In this document: positions 8,134 through 16,150 of the stretch, in pieces
How the letters are laid out: each line of letters begins with the position of its first letter
Position numbering within the stretch: the first letter of the stretch is position 1
Assembly (NCBI RefSeq): GCF_016458275.1
Contig: NZ_JAEMHM010000018.1
Location: forward strand, 62,001 to 126,000
DNA length: 64,000 nucleotides
Origin: Geomesophilobacter sediminis
GTDB lineage: Bacteria; Desulfobacterota; Desulfuromonadia; Geobacterales; Geobacteraceae
Reading direction: 5' to 3'
The notes under the pieces: model-generated
Told to the model about the DNA's origin: nothing
Databases searched by the model: none
The model's input: only the letters and a program-made list of their open reading frames with translations
Program-made: the position numbers and the translations under genes

Positions 8134-9117
8134 TTACATCGTCATGACGATCTTGCCGAAGTGCTTGTCGGCTTCCATCATGCCATGGGCATCGACCACC
8201 TGGTCGAGGGTGAACGACTTCTCGATGATCGGGACGATGGTACGGTCGGCGAACTTGGGGAGGGCGCGTCTGGTGAACTCGGCCACGATCTCGCCCTTCT
8301 CGGAAACCGGACGGGAGCGGAGCACGCTGCCGATGATCTGCTGCCGCTTGACCATCATGAGGGCCAGGTTCAGCTCGGCCTTGATGCCGGAAATGACGCC
8401 GATGATGACCAGCCGCCCCTTGTAACCGAGGGAGTTCATGTTGGGTGCCAGGTACTTCGCCCCCACGTGATCCAGGATCACGTCGACCCCTTTCTTGTTG
8501 GTGAACTCCTTGACGGCCTCGCTGAAGTCCGGGGTCTCCTTGAAGTTGATCACCAGGTCCGCACCCAGCTCCTTCACGCGGTCCATCTTCTCCGGAGAAG
8601 CGGTGACGATCAGCTTGGTGTTCGGGGTAAGCGCCTTGCAGAGCTGGATCGCCGCGGTGTTGACCCCGCCGCCGCCACCGTGCAGGATAGCGGTCTGACC
8701 GTCCTGCAGCCCGCCGATCATGAAGACGTTCAAAAACGCGGTGATGTAGGATTCGCAGACGCAGGCCGCTTCCTCGAAGCTCATCGACTCGGGGATCTTC
8801 ATCAGGTGGTTCGCGTAGGCCACGGCGTACTCGGCGTAGCCGCCCCCGCCGACCAGCGACATGACACGGTCGCCCTTCTGCCAGCCGGTCACTGCCGAGC
8901 CGACCTCTTCGATGACACCGGCCACCTCGAGGCCGAGAATTTCCGAATCACCCGGCGGGGGGGGATATTTCCCTTCGCGCTGCACCAGGTCCGGGCGGTT
9001 GATCGAGGTGGCATGCACCCGCACCAGAACCTCGTTCTCCTTGGGAGAAGGACGCTCCACTTCGCCTACCTTCAAAACATCCAGCCCACCGAAACCATCC
9101 AGCAATACAGCCTTCAT
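8134..9117 (-). CDS. NAD(P)H quinone oxidoreductase, zeta-crystallin/PIG3 type
   Basis: A zinc-independent medium-chain dehydrogenase/reductase of 327 residues that should reduce quinones or enones with NAD(P)H. The N-terminal GroES-like domain begins MKAVLLDGFGGLDVLKV and contains TSINRPDLVQREGKYPPPPG, typical of the PIG3 branch. The nucleotide-binding motif appears as ILHGGGGGVNTAAIQL (about 140-155), and there are no clustered structural-zinc cysteines. An AGGAGG sequence sits 7 bases before the ATG. It appears monocistronic; the substrate cannot be told from sequence. Confidence 0.93.
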   Translation of the reverse strand: MKAVLLDGFGGLDVLKVGEVERPSPKENEVLVRVHATSINRPDLVQREGKYPPPPGDSEILGLEVAGVIEEVGSAVTGWQKGDRVMSLVGGGGYAEYAVAYANHLMKIPESMSFEEAACVCESYITAFLNVFMIGGLQDGQTAILHGGGGGVNTAAIQLCKALTPNTKLIVTASPEKMDRVKELGADLVINFKETPDFSEAVKEFTNKKGVDVILDHVGAKYLAPNMNSLGYKGRLVIIGVISGIKAELNLALMMVKRQQIIGSVLRSRPVSEKGEIVAEFTRRALPKFADRTIVPIIEKSFTLDQVVDAHGMMEADKHFGKIVMTM

Positions 9118-9182
9118 CGATCAACCTCCTATGGTTTGATATCATTCCATCCTTTTTCTTAACCGATTGACCAACACTCTCG

Positions 9183-9325
9183 CCCCAGCGTCCCCTCTCC
9201 TTCAGGGGGTGCGTGCGCAAGCACGGCTTGCAACGGACAGGGTGAGGATGGGGGGCCGCTGCACGCATCACAACGAGAGAACTGGTCCACGCACGAGCCT
9301 TCCCTCACCCCAACGGAGGGAGTTG
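9183..9325. repeat. CCCTCTCC...GGGTGAGG-type palindromic repeat, degraded
   Basis: A member of the family seen at 2937, 10969, 35068 and 47654. Left part CCCCTCTCCTTCAGGGG, middle CAGGGTGAGGATGGGG, right part CCCTCACCCCAACGGAGGG in inverted orientation. Confidence 0.6.
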
Positions 9326-9343
9326 GAGCTGCGACACGAAAAA

Positions 9344-9403
9344 GCCCCGCCTCCTGCGATTGTGTATACGGACGCACACTATCGCAGAAATGCGGGGCAA
9401 TTA
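9344..9403 (-). terminator. long interrupted hairpin with T-run
   Basis: Read on the minus strand, GCCCCGC/GCGGGGC, TGCGAT/ATCGCA and GTGT/ACAC pair in register and are followed by TTTTT. It lies about 180 bases past the stop of the minus-strand lipoprotein gene. It probably ends that transcript, though it is larger than most terminators. Confidence 0.65.
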
Positions 9404-9538
9404 TCAACGTAATTCTTATAAAGACGTTATAAACGGCTAACGGCGAGGGGCCGAGTTCAGATCCAGGGGCTATGGATTTTAATGCATCGGCCAGGAACGG
9501 AAAGGGGCCAGGAGAGTGGCCTGGCGAAATACCTTTCC

Positions 9539-9566
9539 CTAGCCCCCAGTCCCCAGCCCCTAGCCC
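9539..9566. repeat. CCCCTAGCCCC-type short repeat, second copy
   Basis: Matches the 8099-8132 sequence (CCAGTCCCCAGCCCCTAGCC) and sits 19 bases past the stop codon of the following minus-strand gene. Confidence 0.55.
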
Positions 9567-9584
9567 CGGTTTACGTGTGCTCGC

Positions 9585-9956
9585 CTACCGGAACTTGATC
9601 GCCACCCCTTTGGCCTTCATTTCGCTGGAGGGGAACAGGATGTAATGCTCGGTCTCCACCGACAGCTGGGGGAACATCACCGCGTCGGCTCCGATGCGGG
9701 CGGCCTCGCGGCGCAGCGCGTCGTACCCCCAGGCGTAGTCTTCCGGTGAGATGTCGGAGGGAGCGCCCATCCGCTCGCGCCGGACTTCCAGGTCCGCCAC
9801 CTTCTGGTAAGGACGCAGCAGCTCGTCCTGGGCCAGGATCGGCGGGAGATCGCCGGTATAGGTCTTGGTGGTGGCACAGCCGCCGGCCAGAAGCAGCGCG
9901 CCCAGCAGCGTCAGGGGCAGGATGACCCGCAAAAGTCGGTAACTACTTTTTATCAT
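9585..9956 (-). CDS. small outer-membrane-type lipoprotein
   Basis: A 123-residue protein with a lipoprotein signal peptide. A basic N-terminus (MIKSSYRLLR) is followed by a hydrophobic stretch and a lipobox LLAGGC, with cysteine at about 24. The mature part contains a region of the form YAWGYDALRREAARIGADAVMFPQ that recalls small surface-antigen-like lipoproteins with an A..GADAVI pattern. No enzyme motif is seen. The ATG at 9956 has GGGAGG 5 bases upstream. It is divergent from yebC. Confidence 0.82.
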   Translation of the reverse strand: MIKSSYRLLRVILPLTLLGALLLAGGCATTKTYTGDLPPILAQDELLRPYQKVADLEVRRERMGAPSDISPEDYAWGYDALRREAARIGADAVMFPQLSVETEHYILFPSSEMKAKGVAIKFR

Positions 9957-10023
9957 TGATCCTCCCAGGAATGGAACGTTCGCGGTGTTGGAATTCGGCA
10001 TAGTTTAGCTGTCATTTTCTGAC

Positions 10024-10053
10024 TTTACAATACTCTTTTGGCCGTGATAGTAT
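10024..10053 (+). promoter_or_regulatory. candidate promoter of yebC
   Basis: TTTACA and TAGTAT are separated by 18 bases, about 48 bases before the yebC ATG. Confidence 0.4.
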
Positions 10054-10100
10054 TCGGCATTTTTGTAGCAACAATCACGACCCGTTGAAAGGATGGATCT

Positions 10101-10844
10101 ATGTCAGGTCATAATAAATGGAGCACCATTAAGCACAAGAAGGGCGCCGCTGACGCCAAGCGCGGCAAGGTATTCACCAAGCTCATCAAAGAGATCACCG
10201 TCGCCGCCAAACTGGGCGGAGGGGACCCGGACGGCAACCCCCGTTTGAGGACGGCTATCGATAAAGCAAAAGCAGAGAACATGCCCAAGGACAACGTCGA
10301 GCGCGCCATCAAGAAAGGGGTCGGCGGTCTGGAAGGGGTCAACTACGAGGAGATCACCTACGAGGGGTACGGCCCCGGCGGCACCGCGGTCCTGGTCGAG
10401 GTCATGACCGACAACCGCAACCGCACCGTCTCCGACGTTCGCAGCATCTTCAGCAAGTGCAACGGCAACATGGGCGAGACCGGCTGCGTCTCCTGGCTCT
10501 TCAACCAGAGAGGGCTCCTCGTTTTCCCGGAAGGGACCGATTTCGACAAGCTCTTTGAAGCCGCGATCGAAGCCGGCGCCGATGACGTCACCGACGAAGG
10601 GGACCAGATCGAAGTCCAGACCGAGCCCTCCTCTTTCAACGACGTTAAAACCGCCCTCGAAGCGGCCGGCTTCAAGGCCGAGTCCGCCGAGGTCACCATG
10701 ATTCCGCAGACCATGGTGAAGCTCGAAGGGAAGCAGGCCGAGCAGATGCTGCGCCTGATGGACCGCATGGAAGACAACGACGACGTCCAGAACGTCTACG
10801 CAAACTTCGACATCTCCGAAGACGAGATGGAGAAGATGATGTAA
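10101..10844 (+). CDS. yebC: YebC/PmpR family protein
   Basis: A cytoplasmic protein of 247 residues, the standard length. It starts with the diagnostic [20 protein letters not shown] (trimmed) and contains [28 protein letters not shown] and DNRNRT. Members have been described as transcriptional regulators, and more recently as factors that relieve ribosome stalling at proline stretches. Its position directly upstream of ruvC-ruvA-ruvB is a conserved arrangement in many bacteria. An AAAGGA sequence precedes the ATG. It ends at its own terminator, so ruvC may have separate transcription. Confidence 0.97.
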   Translation: MSGHNKWSTIKHKKGAADAKRGKVFTKLIKEITVAAKLGGGDPDGNPRLRTAIDKAKAENMPKDNVERAIKKGVGGLEGVNYEEITYEGYGPGGTAVLVEVMTDNRNRTVSDVRSIFSKCNGNMGETGCVSWLFNQRGLLVFPEGTDFDKLFEAAIEAGADDVTDEGDQIEVQTEPSSFNDVKTALEAAGFKAESAEVTMIPQTMVKLEGKQAEQMLRLMDRMEDNDDVQNVYANFDISEDEMEKMM

Positions 10845-10895
10845 TCAGTACCGAGCGTCGCGCGGCACCGTGCGACAGTCGGCTTAGAGGCACCG

Positions 10896-10952
10896 GCGCG
10901 GAGGCGCGGAAGTCAGCAACCCAGCTTCCGCCCCTCCGCGCTTTCTTTTTTA
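10896..10952 (+). terminator. terminator after yebC
   Basis: A long stem, GCGCGGAGG and GCGGAAG pairing with CTTCCGC and CCTCCGCGC around a short loop, is followed by TTTCTTTTTT. Confidence 0.88.
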
Positions 10953-10968
10953 ACACCTGCCGGTTATA

Positions 10969-11069
10969 CCCTCTCTTTTCGGGAGAGGATGGCCGAAGGC
11001 CGGGTGAGGGTAGCTGCAATCTGCGTGGATGCTTCCCTCACCCCAGCCCTCTCCCGAAGGGAGAGGGGG
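10969..11069. repeat. inverted pair of CCCTCTCC..GGGTGAGGG repeats
   Basis: A forward copy (10969-11010, CCCTCTCTTTTCGGGAGAGG then GGGTGAGGG) and an inverted copy (11034-11069, CCCTCACCCCAGCCCTCTCC) face each other between yebC and ruvC. Confidence 0.75.
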
Positions 11070-11083
11070 TAAAACGAGGCACC

Positions 11084-11590
11084 ATGGTAATTCTCGGCAT
11101 CGACCCCGGCTCCCGGATCACCGGTTACGGCATCATCTCCAAGCAGGGCAACCGGTTGATCCACATCGACAACGGAGCGATCTTCACCCAGAGCGCAAAG
11201 GACTTCCCGCAGCGCCTGGACAAGATCTACCGCGGCCTGTCCGACATCATCGCCGAGTTCCGCCCCCAGGCGATTGCCGTGGAAAACGTCTTTCTTGCCA
11301 AGAACGCGCAGAGTGCGCTTAAGCTGGGCCAGGCGCGCGGCGCCGCGATCGTCGCGGCGGTAAGCGTGGGACTGCCGGTCTTCGAATACACCGCGCTCCA
11401 GGTCAAGCAGGCCGTCGTCGGCACCGGCCGCGCCGAAAAGACCCAGGTGCAGCAGATGATCAAGGCGCTCCTGAACCTTCCCGAAGTCGCCCAGGAAGAC
11501 GCCTCCGACGCCCTGGCCGTCGCCGTCTGCCATGCGCATTCAGCTAATCTAAAGGCCGTTCTAGGTTCAATGTTCAACGTTCAACGCTAA
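11084..11590 (+). CDS. ruvC: Holliday junction endonuclease RuvC
   Basis: Resolves Holliday junctions together with RuvAB. The 168-residue product has the RNase H-fold signature [15 protein letters not shown] with the first catalytic Asp (D7), a second acidic residue in [12 protein letters not shown], and [16 protein letters not shown] with the C-terminal catalytic acidic pair. An ACGAGG sequence precedes the ATG. Unusually, the last residues (after [12 protein letters not shown]) are encoded by a GTTCAACGTTCAACG repeat, and the stop codon lies inside a 34-bp tandem duplication. The true family C-terminus is probably replaced by repeat-derived residues without touching the active site. Confidence 0.95.
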   Translation: MVILGIDPGSRITGYGIISKQGNRLIHIDNGAIFTQSAKDFPQRLDKIYRGLSDIIAEFRPQAIAVENVFLAKNAQSALKLGQARGAAIVAAVSVGLPVFEYTALQVKQAVVGTGRAEKTQVQQMIKALLNLPEVAQEDASDALAVAVCHAHSANLKAVLGSMFNVQR

Positions 11591-11676
11591 AACCCAGCGG
11601 TCCTTAACTAACGTTCAACGCTAAAACCCAGCGGTCCTTAACTAACGTTGAACGTAGAACGTTGAACGTTGAACCG
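11577..11676. repeat. 34-bp tandem duplication plus GTTGAACG repeats
   Basis: The 34-base unit at 11577-11610 is repeated exactly at 11611-11644; it starts ACGTTCAACGCTAAAACC. It is followed by inverted ACGTTGAACG words up to the ruvA ribosome-binding site. The unit includes the ruvC stop codon. Confidence 0.9.
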
Positions 11677-11683
11677 AGGTCTT

Positions 11684-12283
11684 ATGATCGCCCTTCTCAC
11701 CGGAAAGCTCGCCCACAAGTCTCCCGATTACATCATCGTCGACGTCAACGGCGTCGGATACCGGGTCCAGATCCCCTTCTCGACCTACTACGTCCTCCCC
11801 GCCGAAGGAACAACGGTCTCGCTGCAGATCTACACCTCCGTCAAGGAAGACGCCATCAACCTCTATGGCTTCACCACCCCCGAGGAGAAGGAACTGTTCC
11901 AGCTCCTGATCGGCGTTTCCGGGGTGGGCCCCAAGCTCGCCAACAGCATCCTCTCCAACAGCGCCCCGGAGGAACTCTCCCAATCGCTGGTCCGCGGCGA
12001 CATCGCCCGCCTCTCCGCCATCCCCGGTATCGGCAAGAAGACTGCCGAGCGCCTGGTCCTGGAACTCAAGGAAAAGGTGAAGAAGCTCTCCATCGCCCCG
12101 TCCGAGCAGGCCGCCGCCCCGGCGCCGAGCGACGACGTGATGCGCGACGACGTCGTCTCCGCACTCATCAACCTCGGCTACAAGGAGTCCGTGGTTCAGA
12201 AGGCCGTGGCAGAAATTTCCTTCGCCAAAGAGACCACCGTCGAGGCCGCCCTCAAGCAAGCACTCAAAATCCTGATGAAGTAA
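11684..12283 (+). CDS. ruvA: Holliday junction helicase subunit RuvA
   Basis: Tetrameric junction-binding partner of RuvB. At 199 residues it is the normal length. It begins MIALLTGKLAHKSPDYIIVD (OB fold), has two helix-hairpin-helix motifs (FQLLIGVSGVGPKLANSIL and LSAIPGIGKKTAERLVLELK, about 70-130), an acidic/Ala-Pro flexible linker, and a C-terminal RuvB-binding domain (DVVSALINLGYKESVVQKAV). The ATG at 11684 follows GAGG; an in-frame upstream ATG lies in the repeat and is less likely. Confidence 0.97.
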   Translation: MIALLTGKLAHKSPDYIIVDVNGVGYRVQIPFSTYYVLPAEGTTVSLQIYTSVKEDAINLYGFTTPEEKELFQLLIGVSGVGPKLANSILSNSAPEELSQSLVRGDIARLSAIPGIGKKTAERLVLELKEKVKKLSIAPSEQAAAPAPSDDVMRDDVVSALINLGYKESVVQKAVAEISFAKETTVEAALKQALKILMK

Positions 12284-12370
12284 GCAGCATCGCCCCGCCC
12301 TGCGACCGTGGACTTGGACAGCGCAAAGAGACCCTTGTATAATGGGGTGTCTGAAAAAAGGGGAGCAATT

Positions 12371-12598
12371 ATGAGCATCTACCTGACTGCCATCTACAAA
12401 AAGGTCGTCCACGGCTATATCGGCTTCATCGAAGAGCTTCCAGGTGCCAATTCCCAGGGCGCAACGATTGAAGAGGTAAGGTCGAATCTTGCCGAAGCTG
12501 CGGCGCTCATCATCGAAGCAAACAGAGCTCTCGCACAGGAGGAGGTCGTCGGACAAGACGTCATTCGCGAACCTATTCAAATCGAAATAGCGCCGTGA
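12371..12598 (+). CDS. hicB: HicB-family antitoxin
   Basis: A 75-residue HicB-like protein (MSIYLTAIYKKVVHGYIGFI, then ELPGANSQGATIEEVRSNL). This matches the partial RNase-H-like fold of HicB antitoxins, which bind and neutralise HicA mRNA interferases. It is short and no separate DNA-binding domain is visible at its C-terminus. The ATG at 12371 has GGGGAG seven bases upstream. It overlaps the start of the adjacent hicA remnant by four bases (GTGA). The pair interrupts the usual ruvA-ruvB adjacency. Confidence 0.85.
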   Translation: MSIYLTAIYKKVVHGYIGFIEELPGANSQGATIEEVRSNLAEAAALIIEANRALAQEEVVGQDVIREPIQIEIAP

Positions 12599-12782
12599 AC
12601 CGGAAAAAGCTCATCCGACACCTTGAGCAGAACCAATGGTGTACTCCTCCGCGAGGGTGCCAACCACACCATCTATCTGAACCCCACGAAAAGACGTGTC
12701 TCCACCGTTCCCCGCCCCCCGCGAGATCGATGACTTTCTCGCCCGAAAGATCTGTCGAGACCTGGAAATTCCCGAACCGTAA
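12595..12782 (+). pseudogene. hicA: frameshifted HicA toxin gene
   Basis: All parts of a HicA mRNA interferase are present but in three frames. GTG-initiated NRKKLIRHLEQN is in frame 0. NGVLLREGANHTIYLNPTKR and RVSTVPR are in frame +1, including the catalytic His-bearing GANHTIY strand. REIDDFLARKICRDLEIPEP and a TAA at 12780 are in frame +2. The two +1 shifts fall near 12634-12638 and in the C-run at 12715-12720. The unshifted frame would make an unrelated product ending at 12918. The toxin is therefore very probably inactive. Confidence 0.85.
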
Positions 12783-12983
12783 CCTCGGCATCACCATGCC
12801 GGAGGGCGGCCACCCTCTCCTCGCCAGCGGCCCGCCTGGGCACGGCGCGCCGCCCCTGCACGACCCCAGGAAACGCCTTTCCGAAGGCGGAGAAATCCCC
12901 CCTTCCCTCCCTGCTTGACCTTTGTCCCCAACTGTTATAACGTGGCTCACTCTTTGGATTTGAGAGCTGCATTACGGAGAAGT

Positions 12984-13997
12984 ATGACCCGCACCATCGC
13001 CCCGGAAAAAACGGATGAGGATCTCTTTGAAGCCAGCCTGCGCCCCCGCGCCCTGAAGGATTACGTCGGCCAGGAAAAAGCGAAAGGCAACCTCGGGCTG
13101 TTCATCGACGCGGCCCGCGGCCGCAGCGAGGCGCTGGACCACGTCCTGCTCTACGGCCCCCCGGGCCTCGGCAAGACGACCCTCGCCAACATCATCGCCT
13201 GCGAGATGGGGGTGAACATCAAGTCGACCTCCGGGCCGGTCATCGAACGCCCCGGCGACCTCGCCGCCATCCTCACCAACCTGGAGCAGCACGACGTCCT
13301 CTTCATCGACGAGATCCACCGGCTCTCCCACGTGGTGGAAGAGATCCTCTATCCGGCGATGGAGGACTTCCAGCTCGACATCATCATCGGCCAAGGCCCC
13401 AGCGCCCGCACCATCAAGCTCGACCTCCCCAAGTTCACCCTGGTGGGCGCCACCACCCGCGCCGGCCTGCTTTCCTCTCCGCTGCGCGACCGCTTCGGCG
13501 TCATCTCGCGCCTGGAGTTCTATTCCCACGAAGAGCTCGCCTTCATCGTCACCCGCTCGGCCCGCATCCTCGGGATGGAGATCGAGGAGAACGGGGCGAT
13601 GGAACTCGCCCGCCGCAGCCGCGGAACCCCCAGGATCGCGAACCGCCTGCTGCGCCGGGTCCGGGATTTCGCCCAGGTGCGCGCCGATGGCATCATCACC
13701 CAGAAGGTCGCCGACGAGGCGCTTTCCCTTTTGGAAATCGACGAAATGGGTTTCGACCACATGGACCGGATGATCCTTTTGACCATCATCGACAAGTTCG
13801 GCGGCGGCCCGGTCGGCCTCGACACCATCGCCGCGGCGATCAGCGAGGAGAGCGACACCATCGAGGACGTCTACGAACCCTTCCTGATCCAAAACGGCTT
13901 TCTCAACCGCACCCCGCGCGGCCGCGTGGCCACCCCTGCCGCTTACCGGCACTTCAACAGGATCGCGCCGGAACCGCCCCAGGGCAGGCTCTTCTGA
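12984..13997 (+). CDS. ruvB: Holliday junction branch-migration ATPase RuvB
   Basis: AAA+ motor that drives branch migration with RuvA. The 337-residue length is standard. Walker A is [12 protein letters not shown] (about 53-64) and Walker B is [10 protein letters not shown]. The sensor region is [19 protein letters not shown] with the Arg finger. The C-terminal winged helix ends [16 protein letters not shown]. The ATG at 12984 is preceded by ACGGAGA; the frame is open further upstream without a better start. About 200 bases of intergenic DNA with the hicA remnant separate it from ruvA. Confidence 0.98.
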   Translation: MTRTIAPEKTDEDLFEASLRPRALKDYVGQEKAKGNLGLFIDAARGRSEALDHVLLYGPPGLGKTTLANIIACEMGVNIKSTSGPVIERPGDLAAILTNLEQHDVLFIDEIHRLSHVVEEILYPAMEDFQLDIIIGQGPSARTIKLDLPKFTLVGATTRAGLLSSPLRDRFGVISRLEFYSHEELAFIVTRSARILGMEIEENGAMELARRSRGTPRIANRLLRRVRDFAQVRADGIITQKVADEALSLLEIDEMGFDHMDRMILLTIIDKFGGGPVGLDTIAAAISEESDTIEDVYEPFLIQNGFLNRTPRGRVATPAAYRHFNRIAPEPPQGRLF

Positions 13998-14016
13998 GCC
14001 CAGCGGACGCCATCCC

Positions 14017-14721
14017 ATGCAACTCATCTTCGACTTTCCCGTAGTATCCCGCTACAGCTTTGAAAACTTCGTCGTCTGCGGCGGGAACCGCACCGCCTAC
14101 CACTTCGCCACCCGACTTGCGTCCGAAGACGGAACGGAGAACCTCCTTTACATTTACGGGCCGGAAGGGTGCGGAAAAACCCACCTCCTCACCGCCATCT
14201 GCGACCGGATCGGGGCGAACTACTTCTCCTTCCGGGACGCGAAGGAACTCTACGCCGCGGACGTTGCCACCGAAGGATCGATGTCCCTGGCGGAAAGGGT
14301 CGGCGACGCCACCGCCCTGGTCCTCGACGACCTCCACCTCCTCCCGGACCGGCAGGATTTCCGCGTCGAGCTGTGGGAGCTTTTCAACCGCTTCTATACC
14401 GCGGGGAAAAAGATCGTGATGGCGGGTCTCATGCATCCCAAGGAGCTGCCGCACCTGGACGGGCACCTGACCAGCCGCCTTTTGTGGGGACTGGTCGCGG
14501 GGATGGACGTCTCCGACGACGAGTCGCGCCGGATGATCCTGAAAAAGCTCGCCGAGGACCGGCACATGCTGCTGTCCGACGAGGTGGTGGACCAGATGCT
14601 TTTGCGGGTGCGGCGGGACATTCCTTCGCTTTTGTATGCGCTGGAAGGAATCAACCGCCTCGCGATCGCAACCAAACGGAAAATCACCCTGAAGCTGGCG
14701 AAAGAAGCGCTGGATCAGTAG
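14017..14721 (+). CDS. DnaA/Hda-like AAA+ ATPase
   Basis: A 234-residue AAA+ protein related to the ATPase domain of DnaA and to Hda, which regulates replication initiation in enterobacteria. It starts MQLIFDFPVVSRYSFENFVV, a Hda-like opening. Walker A is IYGPEGCGKTHLL (about 46-58) and Walker B is ALVLDDLHLLPD. It lacks a DnaA domain IV for DNA binding. It begins 19 bases after ruvB on the same strand, so co-transcription is likely. A role in replication control is an inference from the family. Confidence 0.88.
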   Translation: MQLIFDFPVVSRYSFENFVVCGGNRTAYHFATRLASEDGTENLLYIYGPEGCGKTHLLTAICDRIGANYFSFRDAKELYAADVATEGSMSLAERVGDATALVLDDLHLLPDRQDFRVELWELFNRFYTAGKKIVMAGLMHPKELPHLDGHLTSRLLWGLVAGMDVSDDESRRMILKKLAEDRHMLLSDEVVDQMLLRVRRDIPSLLYALEGINRLAIATKRKITLKLAKEALDQ

Positions 14722-14786
14722 TCAGTGCGCAGACTCACGGTGCAGTAATCAGTCGCAAGAACATACTATTTACGGCAGTCCTGACT

Positions 14787-14805
14787 CCCCCTTTTGAGAA
14801 GGGGG
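14787..14805. repeat. short CCCCCTT/AAGGGGG palindrome
   Basis: A seven-base inverted repeat with a 5-base loop in the gap before the methyltransferase gene. It has no T-run and resembles the common CTCCCCCTTTTGAAAAGGGGG-type repeats. Confidence 0.5.
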
Positions 14806-14835
14806 CTGCGGGTTTGCCGTTCGAGGATATCAACC

Positions 14836-16035
14836 ATGCCCAAAGCATGTATCGTAGGTTCCGAATCGGTACGGATGATCGAACTGGGGCATCCCTGGAT
14901 CATCGCCGATGCCTATACCAAGCGCTGGCCGGCCGGCGAAGCGGGCGAGCTGGTAGATTTAACCGATGCCTCCGGGCGCTTTCTCGCCACGGCGCTTCTC
15001 GATCCGAAGGAGCGCATCGTGGCGCGGGTGCTTTCCCGCGAACGGGTGCAGCTCGACCGGAACTGGCTCAAGAAAAGGCTGGAGCGGGCGATCGCCCTGA
15101 GAAACGACCATGCCGATCTGGCGGACTCCAACGCCTATCGGCTGGTGAACGCCGAGGGTGACGGTCTTCCCGGGCTGACCGTGGATCGCTACGGCGACTT
15201 CCTGATGGTCCAGATCTATTGCAACGGATGGAAACGTCATCTGAAACTCGTGACGCAGGCGCTGGACGAGCTCCTTTCCCCGGTCGGGATCTACGAGAAG
15301 GGGCGGCCGCAAAAAACGAGGGAGCTGGAGGCCGAGAGCGACTCCAAGAAGTACGGGCGGCTCTTGACCGGACGCCCGGCGCCCGATCCGCTCATCGTGC
15401 GGGAAAACGGCCTGGACTTCGAGGTAAGTCTGGAGCGGGGACTTAATACCGGGCTGTTCCTGGATCAGCGCAAAAACCGGCGCGACCTCATGAATCGGGT
15501 CAAGGGGAAGCGCTTTTTGAACCTGTTTTCCTATACTGGGGCGTTCTCCGTCGCCGCGGCGGCGGCCGGAGCGAGTCTCGTCACCAGCGTGGATGCCTCC
15601 CCTTCCTACATGGAGATCGCCCGCGCCAATTTCCGCGCCAATAAGCTGGACGCCAAGCGGCACGAATTCCTCAACGGCGACTGCTTTGCGGTCCTGGAGG
15701 AGATGGGGCGGCAGCGGAAAAGCTACGACATCATCCTGATGGACCCGCCTTCCTTCTCGACCACCGCGAAAAGCCGCTTCACCACCCGCGGGGGGACTTC
15801 GGACCTGGTCGCCGCGGCAGTGAAGCTCCTCAAGGCAGGCGGGCTCTTGATCACCTCCTCCAACCACCAGAAGGTCGACGTGGCCGAGTACCTGAAGGAG
15901 CTGCGCCGCGGGGCGCTGCAGGCGGAAAGCTCGCTGCAGGTGATCTCTCTGGGCGGACAGCCGGAAGATTTCCCCTACCCGGTCACCTTCCCGGAAGGGC
16001 GCTACCTGAAGTACGCGATCTGCGTCAAAGGGTGA
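14836..16035 (+). CDS. class I rRNA methyltransferase, RlmI type
   Basis: SAM-dependent (cytosine-C5)-methyltransferase of the RlmI/RlmK group, 399 residues. It has an N-terminal PUA-like domain (HPWIIADAYTKRWPAGEAGE, about 15-75) and a middle domain with GDGLPGLTVDRYGDFLMVQ. The Rossmann catalytic domain contains FLDQRKNR, FLNLFSYTGAFSVAAAAAG (SAM motif I) and DIILMDPPSF. The ATG at 14836 follows GAGG with loose spacing; a second in-frame ATG lies 39 bases on. The exact target cytidine is not certain. Confidence 0.92.
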   Translation: MPKACIVGSESVRMIELGHPWIIADAYTKRWPAGEAGELVDLTDASGRFLATALLDPKERIVARVLSRERVQLDRNWLKKRLERAIALRNDHADLADSNAYRLVNAEGDGLPGLTVDRYGDFLMVQIYCNGWKRHLKLVTQALDELLSPVGIYEKGRPQKTRELEAESDSKKYGRLLTGRPAPDPLIVRENGLDFEVSLERGLNTGLFLDQRKNRRDLMNRVKGKRFLNLFSYTGAFSVAAAAAGASLVTSVDASPSYMEIARANFRANKLDAKRHEFLNGDCFAVLEEMGRQRKSYDIILMDPPSFSTTAKSRFTTRGGTSDLVAAAVKLLKAGGLLITSSNHQKVDVAEYLKELRRGALQAESSLQVISLGGQPEDFPYPVTFPEGRYLKYAICVKG

Positions 16036-16076
16036 CGGGACGGCGCGCCGCCCCTCGATACCGTAGGAACGCAACG

Positions 16077-16106
16077 AAAAAAGCCCCTTGTTGAAGGGGC
16101 TTTTTT
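16077..16106 (+). terminator. bidirectional terminator
   Basis: AAAAAAGCCCC(TT) and (AA)GGGGCTTTTTT form a near-perfect hairpin between the convergent methyltransferase gene and cytochrome operon. Confidence 0.92.
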
Positions 16107-16150
16107 CGTTTTACCCGCCCGGAGGGGGTGACCCGGCTACCGCTGGGAAC

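Larger units (their letters stand above)
9118..9584. other. gene-free stretch with repeats
   Basis: Between the oxidoreductase start and the end of the next minus-strand gene. It holds a degraded CCCTCTCC/GGGTGAGG palindrome (9183-9325), a long hairpin (9344-9403) and a CCCCTAGCCCC repeat (9539-9566). No open frame with a credible start was found. Confidence 0.7.

Noticed and set aside
12595-12918. 107-codon plus-strand frame as a normal gene
   Set aside because: Only its first 12 or so codons match HicA; the rest is out of frame, so the region is a pseudogene.
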